Shown here in pieces: positions 1 to 12,147 of a DNA stretch of 64,000 nucleotides. The translations under genes were made by a program, and so were the position numbers. The stretch comes from Takakia lepidozioides (lineage: Eukaryota > Streptophyta > Takakiopsida > Takakiales > Takakiaceae), in NCBI GenBank assembly GCA_030704615.1, contig CM060734.1, positions 13,518,001 to 13,582,000 of the forward strand, in the 5' to 3' direction. The notes beneath the pieces were generated by a model, which did no database searches, was not told the origin of the DNA, and saw only the letters and a list, made by a program, of their open reading frames with translations. Each line of letters opens with the position of its first letter. Position 1 is the stretch's first letter.

Positions 1-1341
1 AGGTGAGGGCAGCGGGGTCAGCCTGGTTAAACGTATGCAGAAGGGTGGCGATCTTGGCAACTGCTTCCTTATGTTCGATCATGTCAAGAGAGTTAAAGAC
101 TGGACCACAATGGCATGTCATGTTTACGACCCTGTGTACCAGCGGGTCATGACAATTGCAGTGTGTGACATGCAGTCAGAGGACACAGATTCACAGCAGC
201 TCATGTGGGAAGCTCTCATTCGTGTTATGGCCTCCAATGGTCTCCCATCTCCCAATTCGTTGGTTTCATGGCCGATAGTGCTCAAGCTAACTTCAACGCT
301 GTCCGCATTGTGTTCGGGTCGGGAGATCCAAAAGTGCCAATGCCTGGAAGAGAACGTACGTGTTTTCCATTGGACACAATCCCTCGACAAACACACAAAG
401 ACGTACATCAAGCCAGATATGCAGAGTATGCATCGTCAACTGTGCAAACAGTACAAAGACGCCAAAACTATGGGGGAAGCGAATACATTGTTCCAACAAT
501 TCGTGCCTGGTGGTACTCATCTGGAGCGGCATCGGAGGACAGCATGAGGGCACTGCAAGACTGGTTCGCATTTTGGCACTTCCGTTACCGACAGTGGGGA
601 GCGGCCATGACAACGGTGAGTGGTTTGCATTCAAAAGTTTGTTTGGGTGCTTCCAATATATCTTTCAGGGTCCAACTCTAATATGGGCTTTGTGTTTTTT
701 TGCCTTGCAGCATATGTCCATTGAGGAGATGGCGGACATGCCTTCTTGCAATCTTGCGGAGACAGTGCACAATGCCTGGTTGCAGCAATCCTGCAAAAAA
801 GGGAGAGATTTGTATGCAGCGACGGCCGATGACCTTATTCGTGCTCTACAGCAGCAAACCAGATACAGGTCATTCTTGAGGGGTGGCCTTGGTGGCAAAG
901 GTCCGGACAGGAGCGAGTTGATGTTGCGGGCAGCTGGAAGATCAGGGGATCCTAGCAAAATAGCGCGGGCAGTGAGCATATGTGCAGATGGCACCCCTCT
1001 CGTGGGAAGAGTTCCCCATCTGGAAGGCGAAGAGAGATTCGGGTCTTGCAAACGGAAATTGGACACCCCTCCGGGATCGGATGCAGATTCCATAGGGCGG
1101 ACAGGGTCAACTTCTCGACGCCACGTGTTCCCTTGGATCAGAGATGGAATTGCGGAACATCCACAGGTGAGGGCTACTCTGCCCCAGACCGGACCCTGCA
1201 TCAAGCACTGTCACTGCAATGGTTGAAGACCAGAACGTGGTGTCGCATATAATCGAGTCTGAGGGCTTGGACGATGTTTGGCATATAGAACGCACAAGTG
1301 CTGGATCGCGTGTGAAATGCGCGGCGATCAGGGCCACCAAT
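1..1341 (+). pseudogene. SWIM-type transposase of element E0, 5' part
   Basis: This is the left-truncated front part of a cut-and-paste transposase, cut by the window start and by the insertion of E1 at 1342. The visible core reads FDHVKRVKDWTTMACHVYDP, then an acidic CDMQSED stretch, then GFMADSAQANFNAVR and an HWTQSLDKHTK block, which look like the RNase H-type (DDE) core of MULE-like or KDZ-like transposases. An intron fits 616-710 (GTGAGT to TTGCAG), after which the protein resumes at HMSIEEMADMPSCNLAETVH. The frame shifts near 255, 362 and 495, as shown by homologous peptides continuing in other frames, so the copy is dead. The protein continues at 15723 beyond E1. The superfamily assignment is inference; homology to the copies at 2034-5784 and 37812-41274 is clear by eye. 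Confidence 0.8.
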
Positions 1342-1403
1342 GAGGTTTACTATTTCATGAGCAGAAACCATGAGCCATGAGCCATGAGCCGCATGAGCGG
1401 TGA
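1342..1403 (+). repeat. E1 left terminal inverted repeat with CATGAGC heptamers
   Basis: The end starts GAGGTTTACTATTTCATGAGC and runs into several CATGAGC heptamers. The inverse pattern ends the element at 15714. Heptamer arrays at transposon ends are typical transposase binding sites; that role is inferred. Confidence 0.8.
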
Positions 1404-2033
1404 GCCGAAGTCTAAGATACGCGGATTTCATGAGCGGACTCCTCCAAATTTGGAAATGCGGCAGATTAAACAAGTATTAAAATAATAGTTTTTTATTTGA
1501 CCTTGCCGTTTTTGGACGTTCCAGATGTAATGCGGCGAAGATATGTCGTCAGTAACAAGTCCGCTCATGGTTTTTAGATCCGCTCATGGAAATAAGTGAC
1601 CGTGCAACGGGAAATCCAGTATACCACTGCAAAAGGACGTCGCATACTGGCCTGTATAGAGTATTCCGCGGTTTTACATGCCTTAACATTGGAATGAAGC
1701 TGACCCTTTTGCCGCGATTGAACCAATGGAGTCTGCACCAATACAGTCTGCAGTACTTCACAATTCTGTCTTCTTCGGGTATTCGGCGGGAAAGGTTTGC
1801 AACTGAACTGGGAAATAGGGTGCCGCATTAGGGTTCGCACGTGCGAAATTTCGGAGCGGTTTGGTGTTGGCGAAGGCCGCCTCTGGGGGTACCTACGATA
1901 CTTGGAAATCGGCGCCGCATTTCCTTGTCGGAGGTCGAATGAGGAAGCAAGTTTTCGGAAAGCAGAAAAACATGAACCCTCCAACATACAAAAATACATG
2001 CACGTGGAAAAAAGTGAACGATATAGTAATATC
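1404..2033. other. Noncoding subterminal region of E1
   Basis: No convincing gene is seen here. One slightly altered copy of the E1 palindrome lies at 1904-1924 (GGAAATC, then GGCGCC, then GCATTTCC), and a half copy (TGCCGCATTAG) near 1821. The short open frames are not shared with E2. Confidence 0.6.
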
Positions 2034-5000
2034 TTAGTTCGAGCAAAACAGGTTACTGGTAGGCAAGACATATGTCGGACCTTTCTGTGGCCAGAGTCTG
2101 GTTCTACTATAGGATGGGCGTACCATTGTATGTGGACCGCAAGCCAAGCTCACTGGTCCCCTGGATCCATATTCAGAAGAGTGTGAAACCTCCTGGGGGC
2201 TCAACCCTGGTGCATGTATGAAGTGATGAGTTGTGGAATTACAACGGAGTCTCTTTAGGTACACGTAGTACAAATGCTTGCAAGGGCAGTATGATGCCCC
2301 CTTGTTCGCCATGATCTGGAAGTCGGTGCAATTGCAGGTGGGTAATTCTGAAATGGTGATGGTGTACACCTCATTGCGAACAGCTGAGCCCGCCGTGGCC
2401 ATCTGATACACACGCCCGAATCCTGGTGGGGGCACTTCTGTCGAGCTCTGGATTGTACAGTTCATCCGAAGTGCATTCCCCATCCTTGTCTCGTTCACTT
2501 TTGAGGGAGGTCGCCGCCTCTTCGGTTTCCCCCAACGGTGTAGGATGCTTAGAGCTGTCGTGTCCCATTGTTCTTGCTCTCACAGGGGTCGGTGGTGGTG
2601 GAGGCTGTGGAAGCGGAAATGGTTGTCTGGGGACGTCAGTGCGCTGCACCATCCGAAATCCTGCGGCGGTAAGGGCGTCGGCCTCAACCTGACTCAGATC
2701 GCAGCCTGGTTCCACCGGCCACACCGGGGGAGCCTCTGGCATTGTTTGTATGCCGTACTTGGGCTTTCCATACACGCAAGTCATAATGTCGTGCCTGCAG
2801 AACCAGAACTGGGTGGTTGTCGCCTCCGCAAACTTTGCATGGACAAATCTTCCTGTAAAAGTAGGAGCAGGGACAGCCCCATCTGGATTCCTCCTTATCA
2901 TCTCTAAACAACGTTGCCGTGTATCCACACGAATTGCGGAACACCTTCCTCGAAACGACGGCTTTGTGCGAGCAATTCTCCACTGTGATGCAGACACAGT
3001 CGTCTCCACAATGGCTTGGCCATACTGCATAACAGCGGGCGGAATGTGGGGCAAGGGAGCGGTGGGAATTTGTTGCACGAAATCCCCGGTTGAAGGCGAC
3101 GGCGATCTGGAATTTCTTGGGCTTCCACTGCTGGAAGACACATTGTGCGGCAACATGACGGGACCTCGAGGTGCTGTCCGAATGTTCCTGTCGGATCTCC
3201 AGGAATCCTCTTCGCACCCGGGTTCCTCTTCAATCCTCCCCCTGACAGGGCGAGTCCGGACGTCCCCCTCTAGGTGTTCACCTCTGCGGTGCAGAGGCGT
3301 CCCTTTGATCTTCTCTCGCAATGCTGTCGCCCATTTCACTGGATTCTTGGACCTCGAAGCTGTTCGTACCAACAATTCCTCCTGTCCGGCCCAAAGCCCC
3401 ATTGTTTGCCGCTCAGGAACTTGTAGTACGTGGCTTGCTGCATGATTGCTCTGTCGATGTCCTCCGTTGTGGCCGTCACTACGTCCACCAGATGTGCGGC
3501 AGAAGACGCTCGCCAGGAGGAGTGGACCGATTCTGCCATATTCGTGTTCGGCATGTCCGTGTCGGAATCCAAGCACCGCTCCTAGAAGGACACAAACAAT
3601 GGTGAGGGACCAATCGAAATGTCCGTAACAGAAAGACAAATGAACGAAATGACAGCAGCCTACCTCCCGCATGTACTGTCCGAACTGTCGATACCGAAAA
3701 TGCCACACCCCAACCAGCTGTGCAATGCTCCCAGATTGGTTGTCTCCACTGCACCTGACGTGTTCCACCAAGCCTCGATGATAGCAAACTTAACCTCCGC
3801 GTCATCAAATGTGGGTGCATCCTTCCACGCCGTACAAAGGACACGGTGTTCAGCCTGGAATGAGCTAGCAACAAATTTGGTAGTGTAGTGGGATAGACTC
3901 TGCATCCAATGGAATCCACAGGATCTCTCTTTCCCCTCCATTGGAACATTGGGGTCCTCACCGTACACACGCCGCACCGCTGCCCAGTTGGCCTGAGCGT
4001 TGTCTGCCATGAATCCCCTGAAATTGGGGCTCTGGCAATCCCGCCCTTGCCATCTGCTCGTTTATGCCCTCCCACAGATGCATCTCGGACTGTGTGTCCT
4101 CCCCTTTCATCTCGCAGATTGCAATCGTCATGAGCCTCTTGGAGTGATAGTCATAAACATGCGCACCCATAGTCACCCACTGATGGTTTGTAATTCGCTT
4201 GATGTGATCAAACATCACCCAAGCATTCGACAAGTTTCCAGTTGTCATGCGAGTGACCAAGTCGACTCCACTCCCAGGCCCACACGTCGACATTTTGAAA
4301 ATGTAACAACGATCGGATTCGCTGCCTTGCCCTGGAAACCTGCTACCTTGGATGTAGTCATATCCAGTCATTCGTTTCACCTCCAGGATTGAGTACATGT
4401 CCGACCCCCTGCCGAACTCCTGCTTGCAAGATACGATGTGATTCCGCACATTCGGACTACAAACGTGCGAGACGGACTCCAAGAGGTCACGCATCTCGTC
4501 TTCGGTCAAGGGCTCTCGGTCGGAACCATCTTCAGACATGATTTTGCCAAGAGCAATCTTGTGGGCTGCCTTCAGCTGAATCTGCTTTGGTCTGGCTCCG
4601 GGGCTCAATTTCACCTCCTCTTTTATGATGTCGTGTGCTTCCTGCACAGCCTCACGCATGTTGCCTCTCGCCAAGGGGTGGCAGTGGACCCCAACGTGTA
4701 TGCAAGCTCTAGTCAAGTCCGGAGCAAATGGGATACGTAATATTGCTTGGCTCTGCACATGGACATGCACGTCGGTGGTTCTTTGCAATGTGCACACTTG
4801 AAAGAACCCGCAGGAGCTTGGCTGGAGACAATGAATGGATGATGCGTTGTGCCAGTCCAATCCGTCTCGTTTCTCCGCCCTCCTTTGGAGAGAAAGTGGA
4901 AGCAGGTGGGATTGAGGCACCTCAGCTTCCCCGCACAGAGGACATATCGTACACGAACACCATCAGCAATTTTCGTGCTACTGGTCTTCGTCACACACCA

Positions 5001-5784
5001 GGGGGTGTCCGTCATGCTTTCGATCCATGTCTGTTAACATCCCGGAGGCTTTCTTTGACGAAGAAGAAAACAGGTGGAAACTCGAAGATGACATTGCCAT
5101 CGACTTCGGGAGGCAGAAAGTTACCTTTCTGACTGGGAATTTGGCATAGTCGAGAGCAGCCAGCTCGGAGCGAGAACCATCGAGGTGATGTTGTCGTAGG
5201 AGCTGCACAATGGACCGGGTTGGAGTTATGCTCGAGGGCACATGCGTAGCACCTACAGAGACGTCCATGCCGGATTTGAACGACCGTGTGGAGGACATGG
5301 GTACCTCAATGCAATCATCTTCCTCGTCGGAAATGTCGAATACGTCCACACGAGAAGCTATGGAGGGTCTTGACGGTCCAGGTCGGGAATGATTATCGTT
5401 GCATACCTCTCTGTTGGCAGTGGCCGCCTCTCGGTTTCCGGACTCCTTTGTGGATGGTGTGGGCAGCGACTGATTCGGAAAGGGAATGGGCATTCCCACA
5501 GCTCGGTACAGGATGGTGTCTGACGGGGGAACGTGCCATTCGATTCCGCAACCTCCGTCGTTACCTAGCACGACAATGGTCTCGTCAACCTGTCCAGGAA
5601 CATCCTTCCTTTCTTCTTCCAAATAAACTGTGCCCGGTTTGAGCTTGAATTTGGAACAAAGGTAAGTTTCAGTCACTCTGCAAAGTCCTCCCTCGTTTGG
5701 GATCCAGGCTCTCCCAAGTTGCGGAGGACAGCAAACTATAGCGTAGGAATTCGGAGCCATCGAAACACCGCACGGAGTTGGCAA
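2034..5784 (-). pseudogene. SWIM-type transposase of element E1
   Basis: The gene reads leftwards from about 5784. An N-terminal, Ser/Asp/Glu-rich linker (FDISDEEDDCIEVP near 5320) leads to a zinc-binding stretch beginning HDGHPWC near 5000, with C-x-G-x-L-x-C-x-N-x-x-C spacing and a later HVGVHCHPLA, reminiscent of WRKY/GCM1-type fingers of MULE transposases. The catalytic-type core (VMFDHIKRI, ICEMKGEDTQSE, GFMADNAQANWAAVRR) covers about 4300-3960. The C-terminus carries a SWIM finger, CNCTDF...CPCKHLYYV, near 2320-2270. The frame breaks at about 4990, 4790, 4010, 3700 and 3330; some of these may be introns, such as the one ending before DSDTDMPNTNMAES at 3572. It stands head to head with the methyltransferase gene, across the palindrome array. 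It acts, if at all, in the nucleus on the element ends. Confidence 0.82.
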
Positions 5785-6176
5785 GTGCGAGGTTCAGTAT
5801 AGCGACAGACCAAGGCTCACAGGCACATCATCTGCGGAGTCCATCGACGATTGGAAGTCGCACATTGAAGTGGAAAGTATTGTTTCAAGCTACATGCATG
5901 AAGGTGGGAGGTTTGATTCCATAGCCAGTGAGTATGACAATGATGGCCGATTCGGCGACGAAATAACATCTCCTGACAGTTTCTCCTGAGGGTGGATCCA
6001 GCAGTATTCTCGGTGCAGACAGGAACGTTCGCACTGACAAGTGCCAGGACTGCTGGTTAAAACGGTCAGACAACCAAGTTGTGCTCATCAAGACTGGCCG
6101 CAATTGTGTTTCGGAACAATGCAACCCATTGAGGTTCGATTTCCCGTCCCGAGTGATTCTTTCGATTGCTGGTGGA
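5785..6176. other. Intergenic stretch upstream of the E1 transposase
   Basis: No gene is supported. This is the part of the shared divergent promoter region next to the transposase start. I see no unambiguous TATA element or other named site. Confidence 0.5.
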
Positions 6177-7786
6177 CGGAAATACGGCGCCGCATTTCCG
6201 TATTATCTTGGTCATGCACCAGAGCGACGGAAATGCGGCACCGAGTTTCCGTCCGGGGGAAACCTTTATACTCTCCAGAACGGAAATGCGGTAACGCATT
6301 TCCATCCAGCAAGCACGGTATGTGAAGGTGGAACGGAAATGCGGTACCGCATTTCCGTTCTGATTGAGATTATGAACAACGGGAACAGAAATGCGGCACC
6401 GCATTTCCGTCCGAGTCGCACTTTTCGACATTCCAGAACGGGCGCCGCATTTCCATTTTGTATCTGATGCATGGAGCTGAGGGATAGAAATGCTGCAGCA
6501 CATTTCCGTCCTTAAAAGACATTCATACTCTCCAGAACGGAAATGCGGTACCGAGCACGGTATGTGAAGGTGGAACGGAAATGCGGTACCGCATTTCCGT
6601 TCTGATTGAGATTATGAACAACGGGAACAGAAATGCGGCACCGCATTTCCGTCCGAGTCGCACTTTCGACATTCCAGAACGGAAATGCGGCGCCGCATTT
6701 CCATTTTGTATCTGATGCATGGAGCCGAGTGCGATTCCGACAGCTTCATACAGCGCAATTCCGACCGCTTGAGACATTCATACTATCCAGAACGGAAATG
6801 CGGCAACGCATTTCCGTTCTGACTGAAAATCGTGAACCATCTGAACTGAAATGCGGTTCCATCCGAGTCGCACCTACCAACATTCCAGAACGGAAATGCC
6901 GCATTTCCGTTCTGACTGAAAATCGTGAACCATCGGAACTGAAATGCGGCATTTCCATCCGAGTCGCACCTCCCAACATTCCAGAACTAAAGGGAAATGC
7001 GGCACCGCATTTCCGTTCTGATGAAATATCCTGAAACATCGGAACTGAAATGCGGTACCGCATTCCGTCGGAGTCGCACCTTCCGACATTCCAAAACGGA
7101 AATGCGGCGCCGCATTTCCGTTTTGTATGTGAGGCATGGAGCTGTGGAACGAAAATGCGGCACAGCGTCAGACGTTAATACTCTACAGAACGGAAATGCG
7201 GTACCGCATTTCCATTCTGACTGAAAATCGTGCGCAACGGGAACAGAAATGCGGCACCGCATTTCCGTTCGAGTCGCACCTTCCGACATTCTCGAACGGA
7301 AATGCGGCGCCGCATTTCCGTTTTGTATATTGGGCCTGGAGCTGTGCTACGGAAATGTGTGCCGCATTTCCATCCATGTGAGACCTTCAAACTTTCCAGA
7401 CCGGAAATGCGGCACCGCATTTCTGTCCAGGTGAGACCTCTATACTTCCCGAACGGAAATGTGGCACGGCATTTCCATTCGGGAACGGAAATGCGGTACC
7501 GCATTTCCGTTCACATTGAAAATCATGCACGGGAACTGAAATGTTGTGCCTCATTCCCGTCCAATCGCACCTTTCGACATTCCAGAACGGAAATGCGGCG
7601 CCGCATTTCCCTTTTGAATCTCATACTTGGAGCTGTGGGACGGAAATGCGGCACCGTATTTCCGTTCAACAACTAAGGTATGTGAAGGTGGAACGGAAAT
7701 GCGGTGCCGCATTTTCTTCCAACAAGTACGGATGTGTAGCTTCGTGATGGTACTTAACGGAAATGCGGCGCCGCATTCGCATTTTC
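6177..7786. repeat. E1 palindrome array, about 30 copies with a spacing near 52 bp
   Basis: About thirty copies of an inverted repeat with core AAATGCGG-YR-CCGCATTT, often flanked by CG/CG to give 24 bp, lie between the divergent genes. Well-preserved copies start at 6177, 6228, 6281, 6334, 6386, 6576, 6628, 6680, about 7095, 7189, 7296, 7485 and 7586. Neighbouring starts differ by 51-53 bp in most places, close to five helical turns. The centre is TA, CG, TG or CA. A few copies have lost one arm (6437, 6845) or the centre (6889, 6940). Spacer sequences such as GAGTCGCACCTTCCGACATTC recur, and a block near 6331 recurs near 6573, so the array grew partly by tandem duplication. Open frames crossing it encode repeated RCRISV-like peptides and are artefacts. 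Confidence 0.92.
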
Positions 7787-8123
7787 GCTCCAACTCATCA
7801 GACGCTGGGACGGAAATGCCTTGAAATGTGAACACGTGGAGCAACGGAATTGCTGCACATGTCGGCACTCTATCTGACTGAAGGGGCATGAGGCGGCGCG
7901 GCTGACCGTTGGATAATGATGTTTTTTTTCGGACGGCAGGCGTACCCTCAACGATTCGAATTTCGTAATGACGCAAACTCCACGAGGAGACACTTTCGTC
8001 CAACCTTTCGAACCCAAGTGGTGCATCACCGCCGTTTCATCTACTTTTGTCGTGTCTCCTCAGTCACCCCTCTCGCGCCCTTTCCATCTGCACTCTTTGC
8101 CCCTTTTCCCTCTCTCTGTTCTT
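7787..8123. other. Intergenic stretch upstream of the E1 ParB-methyltransferase gene
   Basis: There is no gene and no palindrome here. A T-rich tract (GTTTTTTTTCGG, near 7920) and pyrimidine-rich DNA (8060-8125) precede the likely coding start, as is usual for plant-type promoters, but I cannot identify a defined site. Confidence 0.4.
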
Positions 8124-9663
8124 TATGCTCGAACCTGAGAGGGGGGGAGTTCGTGCACCAGACAGGAGACCTCGTCGCAAGCTCCGGAAATTATACTTCG
8201 GACGTAGGCCAATGCCGAAGGGGGAAGCAGATGCGTCTACAGGAGGAGATTGCCATCTCCGAGCAGCAGGCCACTCAGGCAACCCAGCCACCAGTGAGAG
8301 CTCCATGCGATCGGGCTGCGCGCAGCTGATCGAGCACCGAACCCCCCATTTTGCTTCTGTAATTCTTAGACTGAATGCTAGGAGACTTGAATGCAGAACA
8401 TGTTGCATGCCTAACAGGAAAGGTGGACGTGCTGGAGGGATCGCAGGAATCCGAAGAGCCGCAGGAAGAGTCCGAGGAGCTAGCTGCAGCACGTACACCC
8501 ACCCGATCCCCGAGCGCGGGTTTCCTGCCGGGCCTAGCCTCTGCGATTCAAAGACGCGTCTTCGAAGGGCAAGTTCAAAGTCCCAGAGATCGACTCGCGT
8601 TCTTCGGTCATGGAGAATCGCCAGCAGGGGTCGGGCCCTTCTCCAGCAAAGTCGAAGAAGAAGCAGCCCGTCCCTCTACTGGCTTCTGAACCGGCTCAGG
8701 CCGATTCACCCCCCCCAACGCGAATGAAGCAGCAGGGTAGAAGACAGATTCAATTGCAGCAGACACCTTCACCTGCAAGGATGAGGAAGCAGAAGGCAAT
8801 CAGGGCGACGGGCGAACAATCTCCCGCAAAACCGCTTCCACGAGCTGAAGCTCAGTTCCTGGAGGATTTCCCGCCTGCAGATGTTGGGGCCGACTCTGCT
8901 GCAGCGAAGGCAATGGGATCGACCGTTGATCTCGATTTGGTACCGGAGGAGGGTGCTGCCGCTCAACGTTCGCAGCAAGACCTCACCACCGATGAGCAAG
9001 CAGGCCCGGAGGAGGCCTGCAATGGCAGAATTGCCCGCAGACAGGCCCCAGAGTGCAGCTCCAGTTGAGGATGCTCCAGCTGCTCAGCCACTACCGGCAC
9101 AGACATGTCTCCGGAGGATTTCAAAAGTGCAGCGGATAAAATGTTGGAGGAGACACACAGTAGCATTGGCAGAGTTCTGGGCAGCAGGGTATTCCAGCGG
9201 ACTCTTCGAATCCCACTCTGTCGCATGGTCTCCTTCCCATCGTCAGGCAGGCCCTTCCCGGAGATGTGGATAAGCTCAAGTTCGCATTTCGAGAAGGGTA
9301 CCGTCTGGGATCGGCAGCGTTTTACGTTTCCATTGAGAATGAGGACGGCGAAACTCGTGGACCCACTGCCGATGATTGTCAACGTGGGATACCCACTGGC
9401 ACACTCGCAACCACGAATTCGAGGCGACGCTGAAGGGTGATCCCGACTTCGGCCATGTCGGGTAAAATGTTCTTTGTGTGGGACGGGAATCACCGACTTC
9501 TCGCCTGGTGGGAGTACATCAAGCAGAACCATGCCAAGCACATTGGCTGGCATTACATGGTGGAGTGTGTCATCCTCAAGGTGAAGGCGGCAGACTCCTC
9601 CCTGCTCAAGAATGCCATGGCGGACCTCAACTCGTAAGATACTCATACCCTCCCTAGCACGTT

Positions 9664-9685
9664 CGAAATGCGGTGCCGCATTTCG
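9664..9685. repeat. E1 palindrome inside a methyltransferase-gene intron
   Basis: A 22-bp perfect palindrome (CGAAATGCGG-TG-CCGCATTTCG, centre not counted as self-complementary) lies in the intron 9637-9745 (GTAAGA to TTGCAG), between DLNS and VTENAY. Confidence 0.85.
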
Positions 9686-10871
9686 GTTTCCATTCTGGTT
9701 TGTTTCCGTGCTTCCGTGTACTGAACTGGAGAGTGTGCCTTGCAGGGTCACTGAGAATGCGTACGTGCATACCCACATGGCACATATGCTGTACAGGGTG
9801 AGGAAAACTGGTCTCACTGATCCGCAGATGTTTGCGGAAATGCTGGAGCCCGAGCTCATTCAGAAAGCCGTTGCAAAAACAGACCGGACATGGTATCGTC
9901 TCACTATGGATGGAATGGTGGAGGTGATATACGAAGTAAGTCGTCCTCCAATTTCCCTCTGCTCATCCTTCCCCAATTTTCAGTAATGTTTCCACATGAA
10001 TCGAATGTAACGCTTCTGCATGTTTTTGTTGGCAGTCAAACATCAAGCTGGATTTGGCCCATGCCAAACGCTTCTTCATGGAAAGTGAGGGGCAGGTCAA
10101 AAACGTTGCAGTCATTGACTGAGCACTTGAAGGAAGCCGGTGTCAAGTCCAGAACCAAATACAAGTCAAAGCTTGTGAAGCTGGTGGCAATTGCAGATCC
10201 GGCACTTGGAAAGGACTTCATCCCCGAGATTGCAAAACACTATTCTCGGGCCATGCAGCCGACCATGCAATTGGAGAAACTGCATCACCTCTCAACGGCA
10301 TGTGTGGAGGCGAAAAGAGAAGTGAGGTTTCAATGCACTGAAGTTCCTTCCTAGCAATAGCCACTCTCTTCCAGCTCCTGACATTGGATCGGAAATGGCA
10401 GACACGGTGGCTGTCGATCTGGAATGCATCCGAGAGCATAAGGACAATGTGGTCTTTTCCACTGGAAGTTTCCGACCCTGCAGTGGATGTGTGGCTCAAC
10501 CGTATGACTTGGTGGTTCCAGGTAATTCAAGGTACTTCCCCAGATTTGCTTTTCTGACATGAATTCCCTGAACTGCTACGTGACAATGCATTTGGGAATC
10601 GCAGGTAATGTCGAATGCGAAGGAGCAAGTCGTAATGCACACAAATTCGTTCGGCTTGTACGTCAAATGGGATGGAACACAGACATTGGAAGACTACGTG
10701 ACACGTTTCAGATGTGCGTACAAGGACAACCTTTTCGCCAGAGAGCTACAGACAGCAAGAAGGAGCGTGGAGTTTACACATCAGGAGGGAGCGGGGAAAG
10801 CTGCAATGCGAATTGTTTACAGGTGAAGCACAGCTGCCCTTGTATGCGAAGCCTGGTTACGAGGTTTGTCT

Positions 10872-10894
10872 CGGAAATGCGGCACCGCATTCGC
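10872..10894. repeat. E1 palindrome inside a second intron
   Basis: The copy GGAAATGCGG-CA-CCGCATTC lies in the intron 10823-10966, between RIVYR and YMKYVL. The homologous E2 intron at 44909-45894 is full of the E2 palindrome instead. Confidence 0.85.
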
Positions 10895-12127
10895 ATTTTA
10901 TGTTTTCGGTGGCACTCTGCCAGTAGGTTGGTCAACTTTTGCTCACGCATGCTGACTGCCTTGCAGGTATATGAAATACGTGCTCCTTCAGACAGGGGCC
11001 CTGGCTCAAGAGCCCCCGTTCTTCATGGCTTGGACCGTGGCGGGCCCAAGCTGTGTCTACACACCCGAGATGCAGAAACAATGGCATCCGCGCATCTCGT
11101 TGGATGCCCGTGGTACCTGGACATGTCTGGCGGTATTGTTGACGAGTCTGAGAAAGATCTGCACGCCTTGGCAGAAGAGAAGAGAAAGGAAAGACGTGTC
11201 CCTGCTGGGCCAAAGTCGGCAAAGGAATCTGCTGCTCTGGAAGAATCCAGAAAGGCAGCTGAGATGGCACAAAAGACGGTGGATGCAGCTGTGCAGGCCC
11301 AACAGAAGGGGTCGAAGAAGAGGACTCGCCAGCAAGGAGCAGCTGTTGTGACACCCGCCAAAACGAAGAAGCAGAAACAGCCTGTTCAGGAAGAGGGTGA
11401 GGAAGAGGACTCCGATGGAGACTTTGCAACCAGCCCACCCCCCCAAACGCAGGCTGCCTCCCCTGTGCCCACCGTTGTCACGAGAGGCACGAGAACTGGC
11501 GGCAAAGAAGGCACTCTTCAACCCCCAGGGGGGCACCCTTTCGAGCCGGTGGAAATGAAGAGGCCGAAAGTGGCTCCCGAAACTGTAGTCCAGTGTGTAA
11601 ATGAGAGTTTCTTGGCGGCTTTGGATGGACGGGCAGCCAAGTTGGCATACATGAAGACCATGGAGGGTCTGAAGGGCAGAGCACTGAAGAAGGCGACTGC
11701 CGAAGAGCCTTCCGACACCCCAGGATTTCAGAATATGGTCTCGTTCTTTGAGAGGGTGTGTGCAGACAAGGATTGTAGGAGGGGCGGAAATGCCACCGAG
11801 TGGTCTTGCGATATGATCATCTTGGATATTCCGGACGGAGAGCCTGTGGAAGGACTGCAAGCTTTGCCATCTTGGAACAGGTACTCGGAGGACTTTTGGA
11901 AGAAAGGATTCGGGCTTGCCCGCATGGTGTTGGACGACAGAGGCTGTGTGGTTGTCCTGGCGAGCAGAGGAAAAAACACTCAGACAGGAATTGCGAAGTG
12001 GACCCGCAAGAGCGCCGTCCCGATTCTGAAAAAGAAGTGGACGTGCATCAACACACTGGGCCTTCGGTCGGAAGGGAAGAAGGTGATTACGACACTGGCA
12101 CTCGTCCATTCATTTGCTTGGGTGTTT

Positions 12128-12147
12128 CAAATGCGGTGCCGCATTCG
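12128..12147. repeat. E1 palindrome inside a third intron
   Basis: The copy CAAATGCGG-TG-CCGCATTCG lies upstream of the acceptor GTATGCAG at 12171-12178. The donor is not canonical: alignment with E2 places it after ACACTG, giving a GC donor; a GT twelve bases away is the alternative. Confidence 0.75.

Noticed and set aside
6088-7676. Several open frames of 60-150 codons across the palindrome array, on both strands
   Set aside because: They encode only repeats of RCRISV-, NGNAAPHF- and RKCGAAF-like peptides, which are the palindrome read in all frames.
6177-7786. A CRISPR-like array (regular repeats and spacers)
   Set aside because: The repeats are perfect palindromes with variable centres, the spacers are themselves repeated, the host is a eukaryote, and there are no cas genes.
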